A stretch of 64,000 bases of DNA from FEN-1219 sp963744305. GTDB lineage: Bacteria; Pseudomonadota; Gammaproteobacteria; Steroidobacterales; Rariloculaceae. The DNA is taken from NCBI GenBank assembly GCA_963744305.1, contig CAVUTF010000033.1, positions 1-64,000 on the forward strand. Direction: 5' to 3'. The position numbers were made by a program, and so were the translations under genes. The notes beneath the pieces were generated by a model. It saw only the letters and a list, made by a program, of their open reading frames with translations, was not told the origin of the DNA and ran no database searches. Below, in pieces: positions 19,574 through 28,612 of this stretch (the stretch's first letter is position 1; every line of letters begins with the position of its first letter).

Positions 19574-20935
19574 ACTTCTCCATGCGTCGATACAGAGACG
19601 CCCGTGTGAGCCCGAGCTCGTCGGCCGCGCGGCTCACGTTGCCGCCGTGTTTCTCGAGCGCGGCATGGATGACCGCATGCTCCACCGTCTCGAGGTTCAA
19701 GTCGTCGAGCTGCAGCGAGTTCGGCGGCGTCGCGTCCGGCGAGAGCAGGAAATCCTTCGCGTCGAACATCGGCCGTCGCTCATGATCAGCGCACGCTCGA
19801 CGGCATGACGCAGCTCGCGAACGTTGCCGGGCCACGCATATGCCTCGAGTCTTTTCAGGCCGCCGCGCGACAGCCTCTTGGGCCGTAGATTGTATTTTCG
19901 CGCGTAGACGTCGACGAAGTGCTCGAACAGCGGTGCGATATCCTCGCTGCGTTCGCGCAACGGTGGCACGCGAATCTCGACGGTGTTGATTCGATACAGC
20001 AAATCTTCGCGAAACTCGCGTGCGCGGCACATTTCGACGAGGGACTTGTTCGTCGCGCAGACCAGCCGCACGTCCACGGGCACGGCGCGATCGCTTCCGA
20101 GCGGAGTCACCGCACGTTGCTCGAGCGCGCTCAAGAGCTTGCCTTGCAGAAGCACCGGTAGGTTGCCTATCTCGTCGAGAAACAGCGTGCCGCCGGACGC
20201 CGTCTGGAAGCGTCCTGCGCGATCCTCGCGGGCATCGGTGAACGCGCCTTTTCGATGGCCGAACAACTCGCTCTCGAACAGCGACTGGCTCACTGCGCCA
20301 AGATCGACGGGCATGAAGAGCTCCGCCGGCCGTTTCGATTGCTGATGCAGCAGGCGCGCGATCAGTTCTTTGCCGACGCCGCTCTCGCCGAGCAACAAGA
20401 CATTCGCTTCGGTCGGCGCCGCGCGGCGCACGAGCTCGAACACATTGCGCATCGCTGCCGCGTTGCCGATTACGGGCTGCGCGGCGCCGACCGCGGCGTC
20501 GACCAACGCTCGCTCTCTCGTGCGCAGGCGCGACACCTCGTCGCGAGAATCGCGCAGCCTCAGCGCTGCCGTCACCGTCGCTACGAGCTTTTCGTTCTGC
20601 CAGGGCTTCAGGACGAAGTCGGTAGCACCCGCCTTGATCGCTTGCACTGCCGTTGACACATCACCGTACGCAGTCATGAGCACCACGACCATGCCGGGAT
20701 CGATCGCGATGATTCTCTCGAGCCACTCTAGCCCTTCGGCACCGCTGTCGGCGCCGCGCGCAAAATTCATGTCCAGGAGCACGACGTCGACACCGCTTCG
20801 CAGCAGCTCCGGTAACCGCGTCGGGTCTGACTCCGTCTGCACGACTGCGAAGTGCCGTTTCAACAGTAGCCGCGCCGCAGTGAGAACGCCGCTGTCGTCA
20901 TCGACCACCAGGATGCGAGCCGCGCGGTTGTTCAT
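19562..20935 (-). CDS. Sigma-54-dependent NtrC-family response regulator
   Basis: A receiver domain at residues 6-125 (ILVVDDDSGV, phospho-acceptor region VVLLDMNFARGAD, MTAYGD, LKPWQNEKL), an AAA+ domain (Walker A GESGVGKE, FGHRKGAFTDARED, Walker B GGTLFLDEIG, arginine segment REFREDLLYRINTVEI) and a Fis-type helix-turn-helix (GGNVSRAADELGLTRASLYR). The sigma-54 contact loop reads GAFTDA in place of GAFTGA, a variant seen in several regulators of this group. One break near 19770 and the CCC run at 19569-19571 disturb the frame; correcting the latter ends the protein at EKYGL. It is divergent from the ABC operon that it probably activates. Confidence 0.88.
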
Positions 20936-21043
20936 CGATTGGCGCTCCATCGGACGATGGCAGTGTACGTGAGCGAGGGCCGCCGGGTGTCCGCCAGCGC
21001 ACAGGCACTGTTCACTCGCGGACGGTCTCAGTTAGTCCGTATG

Positions 21044-21053
21044 TAGTTAACTA
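21044..21053. promoter_or_regulatory. Palindrome, candidate activator site
   Basis: TAGTTAACTA is a perfect 10-bp palindrome. It lies inside a larger imperfect inverted repeat, CAGTTAG at 21029-21035 against CTAATTG at 21051-21057. It is about 25-35 bp upstream of the candidate sigma-54 promoter and between the regulator gene and the ABC operon. It is a reasonable binding site for the NtrC-type regulator, although enhancers usually lie somewhat further upstream. Confidence 0.4.
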
Positions 21054-21077
21054 ATTGTTTTTACGAGAGTTGACCGA

Positions 21078-21094
21078 TTGGTCTGCTTCTTGCT
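21078..21094 (+). promoter_or_regulatory. Candidate sigma-54 (-24/-12) promoter
   Basis: TTGGTCTGCTTCTTGCT has the invariant GG (21080-21081) and GC (21092-21093) exactly 10 bases apart and a good TTGCT -12 box. The -24 box departs from TGGCAC at three positions. Transcription would start near 21105, ahead of the 34-residue ORF and the adaptor gene. The divergent NtrC-family activator supports this reading. Confidence 0.5.
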
Positions 21095-21185
21095 CAAGAA
21101 GGTGCGAGAGCTCGCCCGGTGCACCGCAGCGGAAGGGCGAAGGGAACGAGGCAACGACCAACTCGAGTTACCGATGGAGAAGGCA

Positions 21186-21290
21186 ATGTTGACCAAGATT
21201 GTAACGAGAACCATCTGGACGCTGTTCGTCGCGACGGTCCTGCTCGGCTACACCGGCTCGGTGCTCCAGCTCGCCGGCATCCGCGTTTGA
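21186..21290 (+). CDS. Small single-pass membrane protein, 34 aa
   Basis: MLTKIVTRTIWTLFVATVLL then GYTGSVLQLAGIRV: a basic N-terminus and one membrane helix. The ATG has GGAG eight bases upstream and GAAGG closer in; a start at 21174 would add four residues. It sits first in the probable sigma-54 operon, 80 bases before the adaptor gene. Its place suggests an accessory subunit or regulator of the ABC exporter, but this is inference from position. No family is recognised. Confidence 0.5.
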   Translation: MLTKIVTRTIWTLFVATVLLGYTGSVLQLAGIRV

Positions 21291-21370
21291 CGCACGCACG
21301 CAATAGAGAATCGCCGATGGCAGCCGTTCGACCCATCGAGACATTCCATCGTCCGCCCGATGGATCGGGA

Positions 21371-22625
21371 ATGGATCGCAGGATCGCGAAGGCGCGGCCG
21401 AGTCTCCTCAAGCTTGCGACGGCGACGCTCGCCGCGGTCGCGGCCGCGGGCGTGGGCTATGAGATCGTTCGAGCGAGCGGTACCAGAACGTTCGCGGTCG
21501 CGAGCGACAAGCTCACGATCTCAACTGCGGCCGCGGGCACGTTCGAGGACTTCATCCCGGTCCGCGGCAATGTCACGCCGTTCAACACCGTTTACTTGGA
21601 CGCGATCGAGGGTGGCCGTGTCGAGCGCATTCTCGTCGAGGAAGGCACATTGCTTACGGCCGGCGAGCCCATACTCGAGCTCAGCAATACGGCTCTCCAG
21701 CTCGACGTCATCTCGCGAGAAGCTGAAGTCGCGGAGCAGATCAACAATCTACGCAACACGCGCCTTGCCATGGAGCAGAATCGCTTGGCGCTCAAGAGCA
21801 CGCTCGTGGAAATCGACTACCAGATCACGCGCTTGACGCGCTTGACCGAGCGCCGCAAGGCGCTTGCAGACTCCGGCTTGATTTCGCGTGCCGACTACGA
21901 GGAGGCCGCCGACGAGCTCGAGTACTATCGCCATCGACGCGAAGTCACCGTCGAGAGCCAAGAGCAGGATGAACGGATGCGCCTAGCGCAGATCGCTGCG
22001 CTCGAAGCCGGCATCGAGCAGCTGCAGCGCAATTTGGCGATCGCGAGAGGCAATCTCGACAGCCTCGTGATCAGAGCGCCGATCGCGGGCCAGCTGCACT
22101 TCCCTCGATGCCGAGATCGGCGCCGCGATGAGGCCCGCCGAGAGGCTCGGCCAGATCGACGACGTCGACGACTACAAGATCAAGGCCCGTGTCGATGAAT
22201 TCTATGTAACGCGGCTCGCGAGAGAGCAAGCCGCCGAGCTCACGTTCGCGAATCAGACGTACGCCCTCACCGTGTCCAAGGTCTATCCGCAGGTAACGGA
22301 CGGCCAGTTCGAAATCGACCTCGAGTTCCTCGGTGCGCCGCCGGATACCCTGCGCCGCGGCCAAACACTGCAGATGCGCCTCGCGCTCGGCGATTCGTCG
22401 CGAGCACTGCTCGTGCGGCGCGGCGCCTTCTTCGACGACACGGGAGGCAACTGGGCGTTCGTGCTCGATTCGAGCGGCGAATTCGCCGAGAAGCGCCCGA
22501 TACGCCTCGGCCGACGTAATCCCGAGCACTTTGAGGTGCTCGAAGGCCTGCACGAGGGGGACCGCATCATCACGTCCGAGTACGCTGCGTTTGCTGCGAT
22601 GGATCGGATCGAGTTGATGAACTGA
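21371..22625 (+). CDS. MacA-like periplasmic adaptor (HlyD family), frameshifted
   Basis: A membrane-fusion protein for an ABC exporter. It has an N-terminal membrane anchor (LATATLAAVAAAGVGYEIV), a first barrel/lipoyl half (ILVEEGTLLTAGEPILELSN), a long coiled-coil hairpin at residues 115-230, the second lipoyl half (NLDSLVIRAPIAGQL) and beta-barrel and membrane-proximal domains (VYPQVTDGQFEIDLEFLG, RRGAFFDDTGGNWAFVL). One extra C near 22101 breaks the frame between the lipoyl half and LDAEIGAA. An alternative ATG at 21317 would add 18 residues; MDRRIAKAR is the more usual beginning. It is second in the operon and followed 17 bases later by the ATPase gene. Confidence 0.85.
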
Positions 22626-22642
22626 AAAGCCGGAGTTATCTC

Positions 22643-23347
22643 ATGCTCAAGCTCGAGAACCTTTCGAAGGTCTTCCGCGCGACCGAGGTCGAGACCGCGG
22701 CGCTCAACGACGTCGATCTCACGGTCGCTCCTGGCGAGTTCACGGCGATCATGGGTCCGTCGGGCTGCGGCAAGTCGACCTTGCTCAACATCATCGGCAT
22801 GCTCGACAACCCGAGCGGCGGCAAGTACATCTTCATGGGCGAGGAGGTGTCAAGCTATCCGGAGCGCAAGCTCGCGCAGCTGCGCAAGCGGCAACATCGG
22901 CTTCATCTTCCAGAGCTTCAACCTGATCGACGAGCTTACGGTGTCCGCGAACGTCGAGCTGCCCCTGCTGTATCAACGCGTGCCGGCCGGCCGAGCGCAA
23001 CGCAGCGCGTCGACGCCGTGCTCGAGAAGGTCGGTATCCGCGCGCGGCGCGAGCACTTGCCGCAGCAACTCTCGGGCGGCCAGCAGCAGCGCGTCGCCGT
23101 CGCCCGCGCGCTGGTCGCGGCTCCGAAGCTGATCCTCGCCGACGAGCCGACGGGCAACCTCGACACGGCGAACGGCGAGGAAGTCATGAACATGCTCGTG
23201 CGCCTCAACGAGGAAGGCACCACTGTGCTCATGGTCACGCACTCGCGCAGCCACGCCGAGTACGGCCGGCGAATCGTCAATATGCTCGACGGGCGCGTGC
23301 TGACCGAAAAGGTCGGACAAGTGCGCCGGGAGGCCGCACATGCTTAG
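22643..23347 (+). CDS. ABC transporter ATPase, MacB/LolD type
   Basis: About 235 residues: Walker A GPSGCGKSTLLNIIG, signature QLSGGQQQRVAVARALVAAP, Walker B LILADEPTGNLD, H-loop VLMVTHS. The frame stays open throughout, but residues about 83-115 are nonsense as printed. Reading one frame over from about 22890 to 22990 gives the expected Q-loop text NIGFIFQSFNLIDELTVSAN. Two single-base indels of opposite sign have cancelled. The ATPase partners the permease whose ATG (23340) lies 8 bases inside its 3' end. Confidence 0.88.
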   Translation: MLKLENLSKVFRATEVETAALNDVDLTVAPGEFTAIMGPSGCGKSTLLNIIGMLDNPSGGKYIFMGEEVSSYPERKLAQLRKRQHRLHLPELQPDRRAYGVRERRAAPAVSTRAGRPSATQRVDAVLEKVGIRARREHLPQQLSGGQQQRVAVARALVAAPKLILADEPTGNLDTANGEEVMNMLVRLNEEGTTVLMVTHSRSHAEYGRRIVNMLDGRVLTEKVGQVRREAAHA

Positions 23348-25802
23348 TAGCTATTTCTCGATTGCGCTGCGGCATCTCGTCACGCAAAGGCTGTACTCTG
23401 CGATCAACGTAGTCGGCCTCGCGGTCGGGCTCGCCACGTATCTGCTCATCACGCTCTACCTGACGCATGAGCTTTCGTTCGACGCGCAGTTCTCGAACGC
23501 CGATCGAATCTATCGAATCTCGCGCGACTATTTCGCCCGCGGCGGCGCGCGGGCGCGCGTGCCCGCCTCCAACAACGCGCCCGTAGCGCCGGCGCTGCTC
23601 GAGGACTTTCCGGAGATCGAGCAAGCCGCACGCGTCTTCGGTGGCGGCCGGGCGCTCTTCGCGCGCAGCGACACGGCCGCGTATGAGCAGCGTTTCCTGT
23701 GGGCCGACAATTCGCTTTTCGACATCTTCGACTTCGGCTGGATCGCCGGCGACGCTGCGACGGCGCTCGTCGAGCCGGCGTCGATCGTCCTGACGGAACG
23801 ATTGGCCGCGAAGTACTTCGGCGGCGAGGATCCGCTCGGGCAAACGCTGCTCCTCAACAACATGACGACATTCAAGGTAACGGGCGTAATTCGCGACCTG
23901 CCGGACAACACGCACCTCTCCTTCAACGCGCTCGGCTCGCTGAGCACCCTGCCGGCGCTGTTCGGACCCGCGACGCTCGAGCAGTGGGACAACTTAACGG
24001 ACTTCCATACGTATGTGCGTCTGCGCGAGGGCGCTGACGTGGAGCAAATCCGCGGCCGAATCCCGGACTTCATGAACAGCCGAATCGCATCGGATGCGAG
24101 CTCGTGGTCGGGAATGACGATCATGAACGTGCGCGACATTCATCTTCGATCGACGCGCGACGAGGAGTGGAAGGCCTCGGGCAGCCTCGCGACGGTCTAT
24201 GGGTTTGGCGCCATCGCGCTGCTGATCCTGTCGATCGCGTGCATCAACTTCATGAATCTGTCCACCGCGCGCTCGGCGACGCGCGCGAAAGAGGTCGGCC
24301 TTCGTAAGAGCCTCGGCGCCACGCGCGCGCAGTTGATTGCGCAGTTTCTGGCCGAATCCATCGCCACCACGGCGGTTGCTATGCTGATCGCGCTCGTCAT
24401 GGTCGAGTTGGTCCTGCCGACATTCAACGCCCTTCTGCAGACGGACCTGCATCTCGAGTATTTCGGCGACGGCGGTGTTGCGGCCGAGTTGCTCGCGCTG
24501 ACGTTGATCGTCGGCGTCGTCGCGGGCAGCTATCCGGCCTTTTATCTCTCTGCTTTCGACGCGGCTCGCGTTCTGAAAGGGGACGTTGCCGGCGGACGGC
24601 GCGGAGCGACGTTCCGCAGCACACTCGTGGTCGTGCAGTTCTCGATCGCCATCGCGCTCGTCATCGGCACGGCAGTCGTCTTCGAGCAAATGCGCTTCAC
24701 TCGCAATCTCGACTTGGGATTCAACAAGGACCAGATCGTCGTGCTAGCCGAAGCCATCGGGGAAGGACTCGGAAGGCAATGGCCGACACTGAAACAGCGC
24801 CTGCTCGAGCATTCCGGCATCGTCGCCGTCACCGCGTCGCACTACACACCCTTCTCATTCGACGACAATACCCTCGCAGTCCGAAAACAGGGATCCTCGT
24901 CGTTCAACCGGATCCAATACATGGTCGTGGACTACGATTTCTTCGAGACCTATGAAATCGGCATCGTGGCTGGACGCAGCTTTTCGCGCGACTTTCCTCG
25001 CGACGCGTTCGCGATGCCCTCCCCGAACAAACCCGTGTCGCAGAGCGGCTTCGTCGTCAACGAGTCCGCTGCCCGTCTCCTCGGCTGGTCACCGGGCGCG
25101 GCAGCGGGCGAGCTCGTCGAGCTCGGTGCGGACGAGCAATTCAGTCTGTCCCTGCCCGGCACCGTGGTCGGCGTGGCTCGCGATGCTCACTTCGAATCCA
25201 TTCACGTTCCGGTGAGGCCAATCCTGTTCCTGCTCATTCCCGAGCCGATACCGGGCTTCAATCGAATCGACACTGCTTCAGTCCGCGTGGCAGCCACTCA
25301 GACGGCCGATGCGCTCGAGCATATCGACGCGGTCTGGCGCGAATTTCTGCCCGCTCATCCCATCAGCCGGCGCTTCCTCGATGTCGATCACGCGGCTCTG
25401 TATCAGGCAGAGCAGCGGCAGGAACAGATTTTCTTCGCCTTCTCGGCGCTCGCGATCCTCGTCGCATGCCTGGGGCTTCTCGGGCTAGCTTCTTACTCGA
25501 CCGAGCGCCGCACGAAGGAGATCGGCGTGCGCAAAGTGATGGGCGGCACGATTTGGGACATCGTCACGCTCTTCACGGCAGACTTTGGCAAGCTCGTGCT
25601 CGCGGCGAATCTCGTTGCCTGGCCTGCAGCGTACCTCTTGATGCAGCGCTGGCTCACGAACTTTGCGTATCGGATCGACTTGAGCCCCCTCACGTTTGCC
25701 GGGAGCGCCGTCCTCGCTCTCATCATCGCGGGCGTCACGGTCGGCGTCGTTGCGGCACGCGCGGCCGGCGCAAAACCGATCCACTCGCTGCGCTACGAAT
25801 AG
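23340..25802 (+). CDS. ABC transporter permease, MacB/FtsX type (820 aa)
   Basis: An intact duplicated permease: an N-terminal membrane helix (INVVGLAVGLATYLLITLYL), a MacB-like periplasmic domain, an FtsX membrane block (FGAIALLILSIACINFMNLS, ATRAKEVGLRKSLGATRAQL), then a second periplasmic domain and a second FtsX block (LAILVACLGLLGLASYSTER, RTKEIGVRKVMGGTIWDIVT). This type works with a MacA-like adaptor as a mechanotransmitter that expels peptides, lipids or antibiotics from the periplasm. The substrate is not evident. It is the last gene of the operon; the 200 bases after it show nothing recognisable. Confidence 0.9.
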   Translation: MLSSYFSIALRHLVTQRLYSAINVVGLAVGLATYLLITLYLTHELSFDAQFSNADRIYRISRDYFARGGARARVPASNNAPVAPALLEDFPEIEQAARVFGGGRALFARSDTAAYEQRFLWADNSLFDIFDFGWIAGDAATALVEPASIVLTERLAAKYFGGEDPLGQTLLLNNMTTFKVTGVIRDLPDNTHLSFNALGSLSTLPALFGPATLEQWDNLTDFHTYVRLREGADVEQIRGRIPDFMNSRIASDASSWSGMTIMNVRDIHLRSTRDEEWKASGSLATVYGFGAIALLILSIACINFMNLSTARSATRAKEVGLRKSLGATRAQLIAQFLAESIATTAVAMLIALVMVELVLPTFNALLQTDLHLEYFGDGGVAAELLALTLIVGVVAGSYPAFYLSAFDAARVLKGDVAGGRRGATFRSTLVVVQFSIAIALVIGTAVVFEQMRFTRNLDLGFNKDQIVVLAEAIGEGLGRQWPTLKQRLLEHSGIVAVTASHYTPFSFDDNTLAVRKQGSSSFNRIQYMVVDYDFFETYEIGIVAGRSFSRDFPRDAFAMPSPNKPVSQSGFVVNESAARLLGWSPGAAAGELVELGADEQFSLSLPGTVVGVARDAHFESIHVPVRPILFLLIPEPIPGFNRIDTASVRVAATQTADALEHIDAVWREFLPAHPISRRFLDVDHAALYQAEQRQEQIFFAFSALAILVACLGLLGLASYSTERRTKEIGVRKVMGGTIWDIVTLFTADFGKLVLAANLVAWPAAYLLMQRWLTNFAYRIDLSPLTFAGSAVLALIIAGVTVGVVAARAAGAKPIHSLRYE

Positions 25803-26008
25803 GCCACGGATCAGTTGCAACGCAAGAAGCGGTTCCGTGAGCCCCCAAAATGGGCTTCCGACGCGCGCGCACAACTTTTTTCATAATTCGACGGCGGCAA
25901 CGATCCTGCGGACTGCGAAGATTGCTGCACTGCCGCGCTATTGCATCGCGGCCGGCGTTTGGCGTACATGATTAGCCACTCATCGTAGTCAGCGGGGACA
26001 TAAGGAAC

Positions 26009-26251
26009 ATGCTTTCGCTATTCCAAAAACGAAAGACTTCGAGCCACCCTGTATTGACTCTGCCGTCCGACTGCACGCCGACCGAAGCGTTGGACAGCTT
26101 GGCCGCGAAGCGCGAGGCGCAGCTCGCTTGGATGCGGCAGAAAGGCATGCAGTATCTCGGCGATCCGAAGGAGCTCAACAAGCGGCCGCAGAAGCCGCAA
26201 CCCGGGCCGGCCTCGCGCCTCACACCGGTTGCGAACCCGACCGCGGAATAG
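26009..26251 (+). CDS. Small hypothetical protein, 80 aa
   Basis: Begins MLSLFQKRKTSSHPVLTLPS and contains a helical segment AKREAQLAWMRQKGMQYLGD followed by a Pro/Lys-rich tail. No family is recognised. It is a cytoplasmic, basic protein in a single gene that converges on the S41 protein downstream. Confidence 0.5.
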   Translation: MLSLFQKRKTSSHPVLTLPSDCTPTEALDSLAAKREAQLAWMRQKGMQYLGDPKELNKRPQKPQPGPASRLTPVANPTAE

Positions 26252-26291
26252 ACCCCGCCTGCTCCTGGCAAAGCGATTTCGAGCGCGCAGC

Positions 26292-27830
26292 TTAGTCGAC
26301 GGCGAGCCGTTCACTGCAGGGTCCCTGCAGCCACGCGGTCGCCGCATCGATGACTGCTTGGCCCCCTCGGTTCCCGCCCGCGACGGCGTGATCGGGCTCG
26401 ATTGCACCGCGGATCACGCGACCGGCTCGATCGCTCGTGGCCGCCACCGTGAGCACGATGGCAGCCCCATCGGCTAGCGGAAATGTGCGATTGCCGGTGG
26501 AAAGCCCGCGCGTCGGCGCGCCGAACGTGAGGGCGCCGTCGCGTGCTCGCAGCGCCATCGCGAGCACCTCGCCCGAGCTTGCCGTCTCGAAGCCAATGAG
26601 CACTGCCGTCCGCGGCGACTCCTGCGCGAGACGATGCGGCGCGCCACTCACGCGCAGCTGCACGTAGTCGCCGAACCCGGCCTTGCCGTCGCGATACCAG
26701 AACGGTACCCGCCTGCCGTCCGGATAGACGGAAGCGCCGGCCTCGCCGTCGCCTAGCAGCGGTCCGACGCCGGCCAACATCGGCCATAGATTGCCGCCGC
26801 CGTTATCGCGCAAGTCGAGAATCCATCCGCAAGAGGCAGCGGGCTCGTTCTCTCGGATGAGGTCTTGCACTCGATCGGCGAACGCCACCTGCTGCAGCGG
26901 CGTGCCACCCGCGAATCCCGGCACCGAAAGATACGCAACGCCGCCCTCGAGCGCGGCACCGCGGGGTTCGATCGCGCTGCGACCCGTCCGGGCATTCGCC
27001 ACCGGCGCGATGCTCAACGCAGCGGCCGCCTGGGGCGTAACGAGATAGCTGTGATAGTCGCCGAGATTGCGCAGCGCGTAGCGCAACGCGAGGTGGGCAT
27101 CGGTCGTGGTCAGCGCGCCCCGCGCCTGATCGAGCGTCGCAGCCCGAAAACCGCTCCATTCGATCGCGTTCGTGTTCAGCGAATGCTCCTCCATGAGATC
27201 GAGCGCCGCCGCGACATAGCGCCGCACCGCCGCAGACGGCGGTGGGAACGTCCGCGCGTCGAGCATCTCGAGCCCAAGATCGTCGAACCAAGCCGTTCCG
27301 ACGCTGCGCAGCAGAGCGCCGAACGAAATCTCCTCGGCGTCCGCAGGCAGTGGCGCTTGGATCGTCAAGAGGCGCCAGCCCGGCTGGGCGGCGGACGGCG
27401 CTTCCTCCGCGCCACGGCTGTCGACGGCGAGAAAGCCGCGCGGCCCGTCGATGCGCAACCACAGTGCCGCATCGCCAGACGCAACGTCTTCGCTACGCAC
27501 ATAACCGCTGAGCCGCACGCGCATCACGGCGCTCGGCGCCATCGCTCCAGGCGGCAGCGCCATCCGCTGGGTGACGCGCGCAATGCCGCCGTCGGCGAGC
27601 CGCGCAAGTTGCAGGCTGCGCGTGCCTTCGTGTGCAACCGCTGAGTCCACCGCCACCCGCAACGTGACGCTGTCGTCGGTCCGGGACAGATTCCAGCCTT
27701 GTGGCAGCGACGTGCCGTGCTCGACGACCTCGAAGCTCAGGTTGTGCTGCGCGTTCGCGGACGCGAACGCGGCCATGGCAAGCAGCAACGCCGCGGGAGC
27801 CCTGACGCGAGCACCCCGCTGCCCGCCCAT
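26292..27830 (-). CDS. Secreted S41-family peptidase-like protein
   Basis: 512 residues. A signal peptide (APAALLLAMAAFASANAQ) leads to a carbohydrate-binding-like beta domain (residues 20-180), a helical linker and the S41 core: GGVAYLSVPGFAGG, GWILDLRDNGGGNLWPMLAG, nucleophile FETASSGEVLAMALRARD, and GAPTRGLSTGNRTFPLADGA. The usual catalytic Lys after the G-x-T motif is not apparent, so mechanism and activity are uncertain. The start at 27830 follows the upstream gene's stop by only 2 bases, so the pair is coupled; earlier in-frame codons lie inside that gene. Confidence 0.78.
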   Translation of the reverse strand: MGGQRGARVRAPAALLLAMAAFASANAQHNLSFEVVEHGTSLPQGWNLSRTDDSVTLRVAVDSAVAHEGTRSLQLARLADGGIARVTQRMALPPGAMAPSAVMRVRLSGYVRSEDVASGDAALWLRIDGPRGFLAVDSRGAEEAPSAAQPGWRLLTIQAPLPADAEEISFGALLRSVGTAWFDDLGLEMLDARTFPPPSAAVRRYVAAALDLMEEHSLNTNAIEWSGFRAATLDQARGALTTTDAHLALRYALRNLGDYHSYLVTPQAAAALSIAPVANARTGRSAIEPRGAALEGGVAYLSVPGFAGGTPLQQVAFADRVQDLIRENEPAASCGWILDLRDNGGGNLWPMLAGVGPLLGDGEAGASVYPDGRRVPFWYRDGKAGFGDYVQLRVSGAPHRLAQESPRTAVLIGFETASSGEVLAMALRARDGALTFGAPTRGLSTGNRTFPLADGAAIVLTVAATSDRAGRVIRGAIEPDHAVAGGNRGGQAVIDAATAWLQGPCSERLAVD

Positions 27831-27832
27831 CG

Positions 27833-28157
27833 TCACCGCGTAATGAGCTCGAGCGTCTTGACCTTGCCCTCCTCGAGCGTGAGCACTGCGGGAAACTGTC
27901 CAGCGCCGCGATCGTAAGTCCACCGCTCTATCTCGGTAGTTCCGACGATACCCGAGGATCCGTTGGCGCGGCGCACGCGGATTGGCACGGACTCGACGTC
28001 GATGGACTTCGGCTCACCGCACTTCGCCTTGACCTCCTCGGCGATCATCCCCCGCTGCAACGAGCCCGCCCTTGCAGCGGATGACGTCCTCCTCCGCGCG
28101 AAGCGCGCCGCAAGAAACCAGCAGCGCGAGGCACATGCACGTCGCTCTCATCGTCAT
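27833..28157 (-). CDS. DUF2845 secreted protein, frameshifted
   Basis: A signal peptide MTMRATCMCLALLVSCGALR is followed by EEDVIRCKGGLV, then after a one-base indel near 28070 by QRGMIAEEVKAKCGEPKSID, and ERWTYDRGAGQFPAVLTLEE near the end. This is the DUF2845 pattern (PF11006), in which two cysteines (RC and KCGEP) are conserved. Function is unknown; the family is periplasmic in proteobacteria. An AAGGGG ribosome site precedes the ATG at 28157. The S41 gene follows 2 bases after its stop. Confidence 0.75.
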
Positions 28158-28612
28158 GACCCCTTCACCTTCACCGGCGGCGGCCTCCGTTTCGAACTGA
28201 ACCCGAGAAACCTCGGTGCCAGTCTATGTCGGCGTGCCGTTCGCTGAAAGCCTCAACTGTCGCCCGATGCCGACGGTTATGCCAGCGCGGAAAGTTCGCT
28301 TACTCTTTAGTTAGAAAGAGCTCAACGAAGCTCGCATAAGGGGTCTGGGGCATGGCATGGATCGAGCCGCAGTCGATTTCTTCGATGGACTCGGAGAAGC
28401 GCCACGAGAGCGCCGTTGTTTCTTGGTTTGTTACTTCGCGACCTTGGATTTTCCGTCACGCTGACGATGTGGTCCGCCACTTTCACGGCCTCGGTCGATT
28501 TGGCGAGCGTTGGCACGCTCGCTTGGCCGAGTTGGCCCGGCTATACGCACAAATCCAATCTGATTTCGAGCATCCCGACGCTACGCACGCACCAGGTCTG
28601 CGACAGCGCTAG
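28158..28612. other. Region without a confident gene
   Basis: Between the DUF2845 gene start and the opgH stop there are several overlapping frames of 60-86 codons on both strands. None has a ribosome site, a signal peptide or a recognisable motif. It may hold the promoter of the DUF2845-S41 pair and the 3' untranslated region of opgH. Confidence 0.5.

Noticed and set aside
17164..19785. Plus-strand frames of about 350 and 300 codons
   Set aside because: They mirror aldolase and kinase genes whose own frames carry complete family motifs.
20200..20320. GAFTDA in the regulator as loss of sigma-54 contact
   Set aside because: Asp at this place occurs in other active NtrC-family regulators; all other AAA+ motifs are intact.
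25803..25860. Terminator after the ABC permease
   Set aside because: A short GAGCCC/GGGCTT pairing is visible, but the stem is weak and no T-tract follows.
28352..28612. Possible 86-residue protein and an overlapping 66-residue hydrophobic frame
   Set aside because: No ribosome site, no family, and competing frames of equal length; reported as gene-free.
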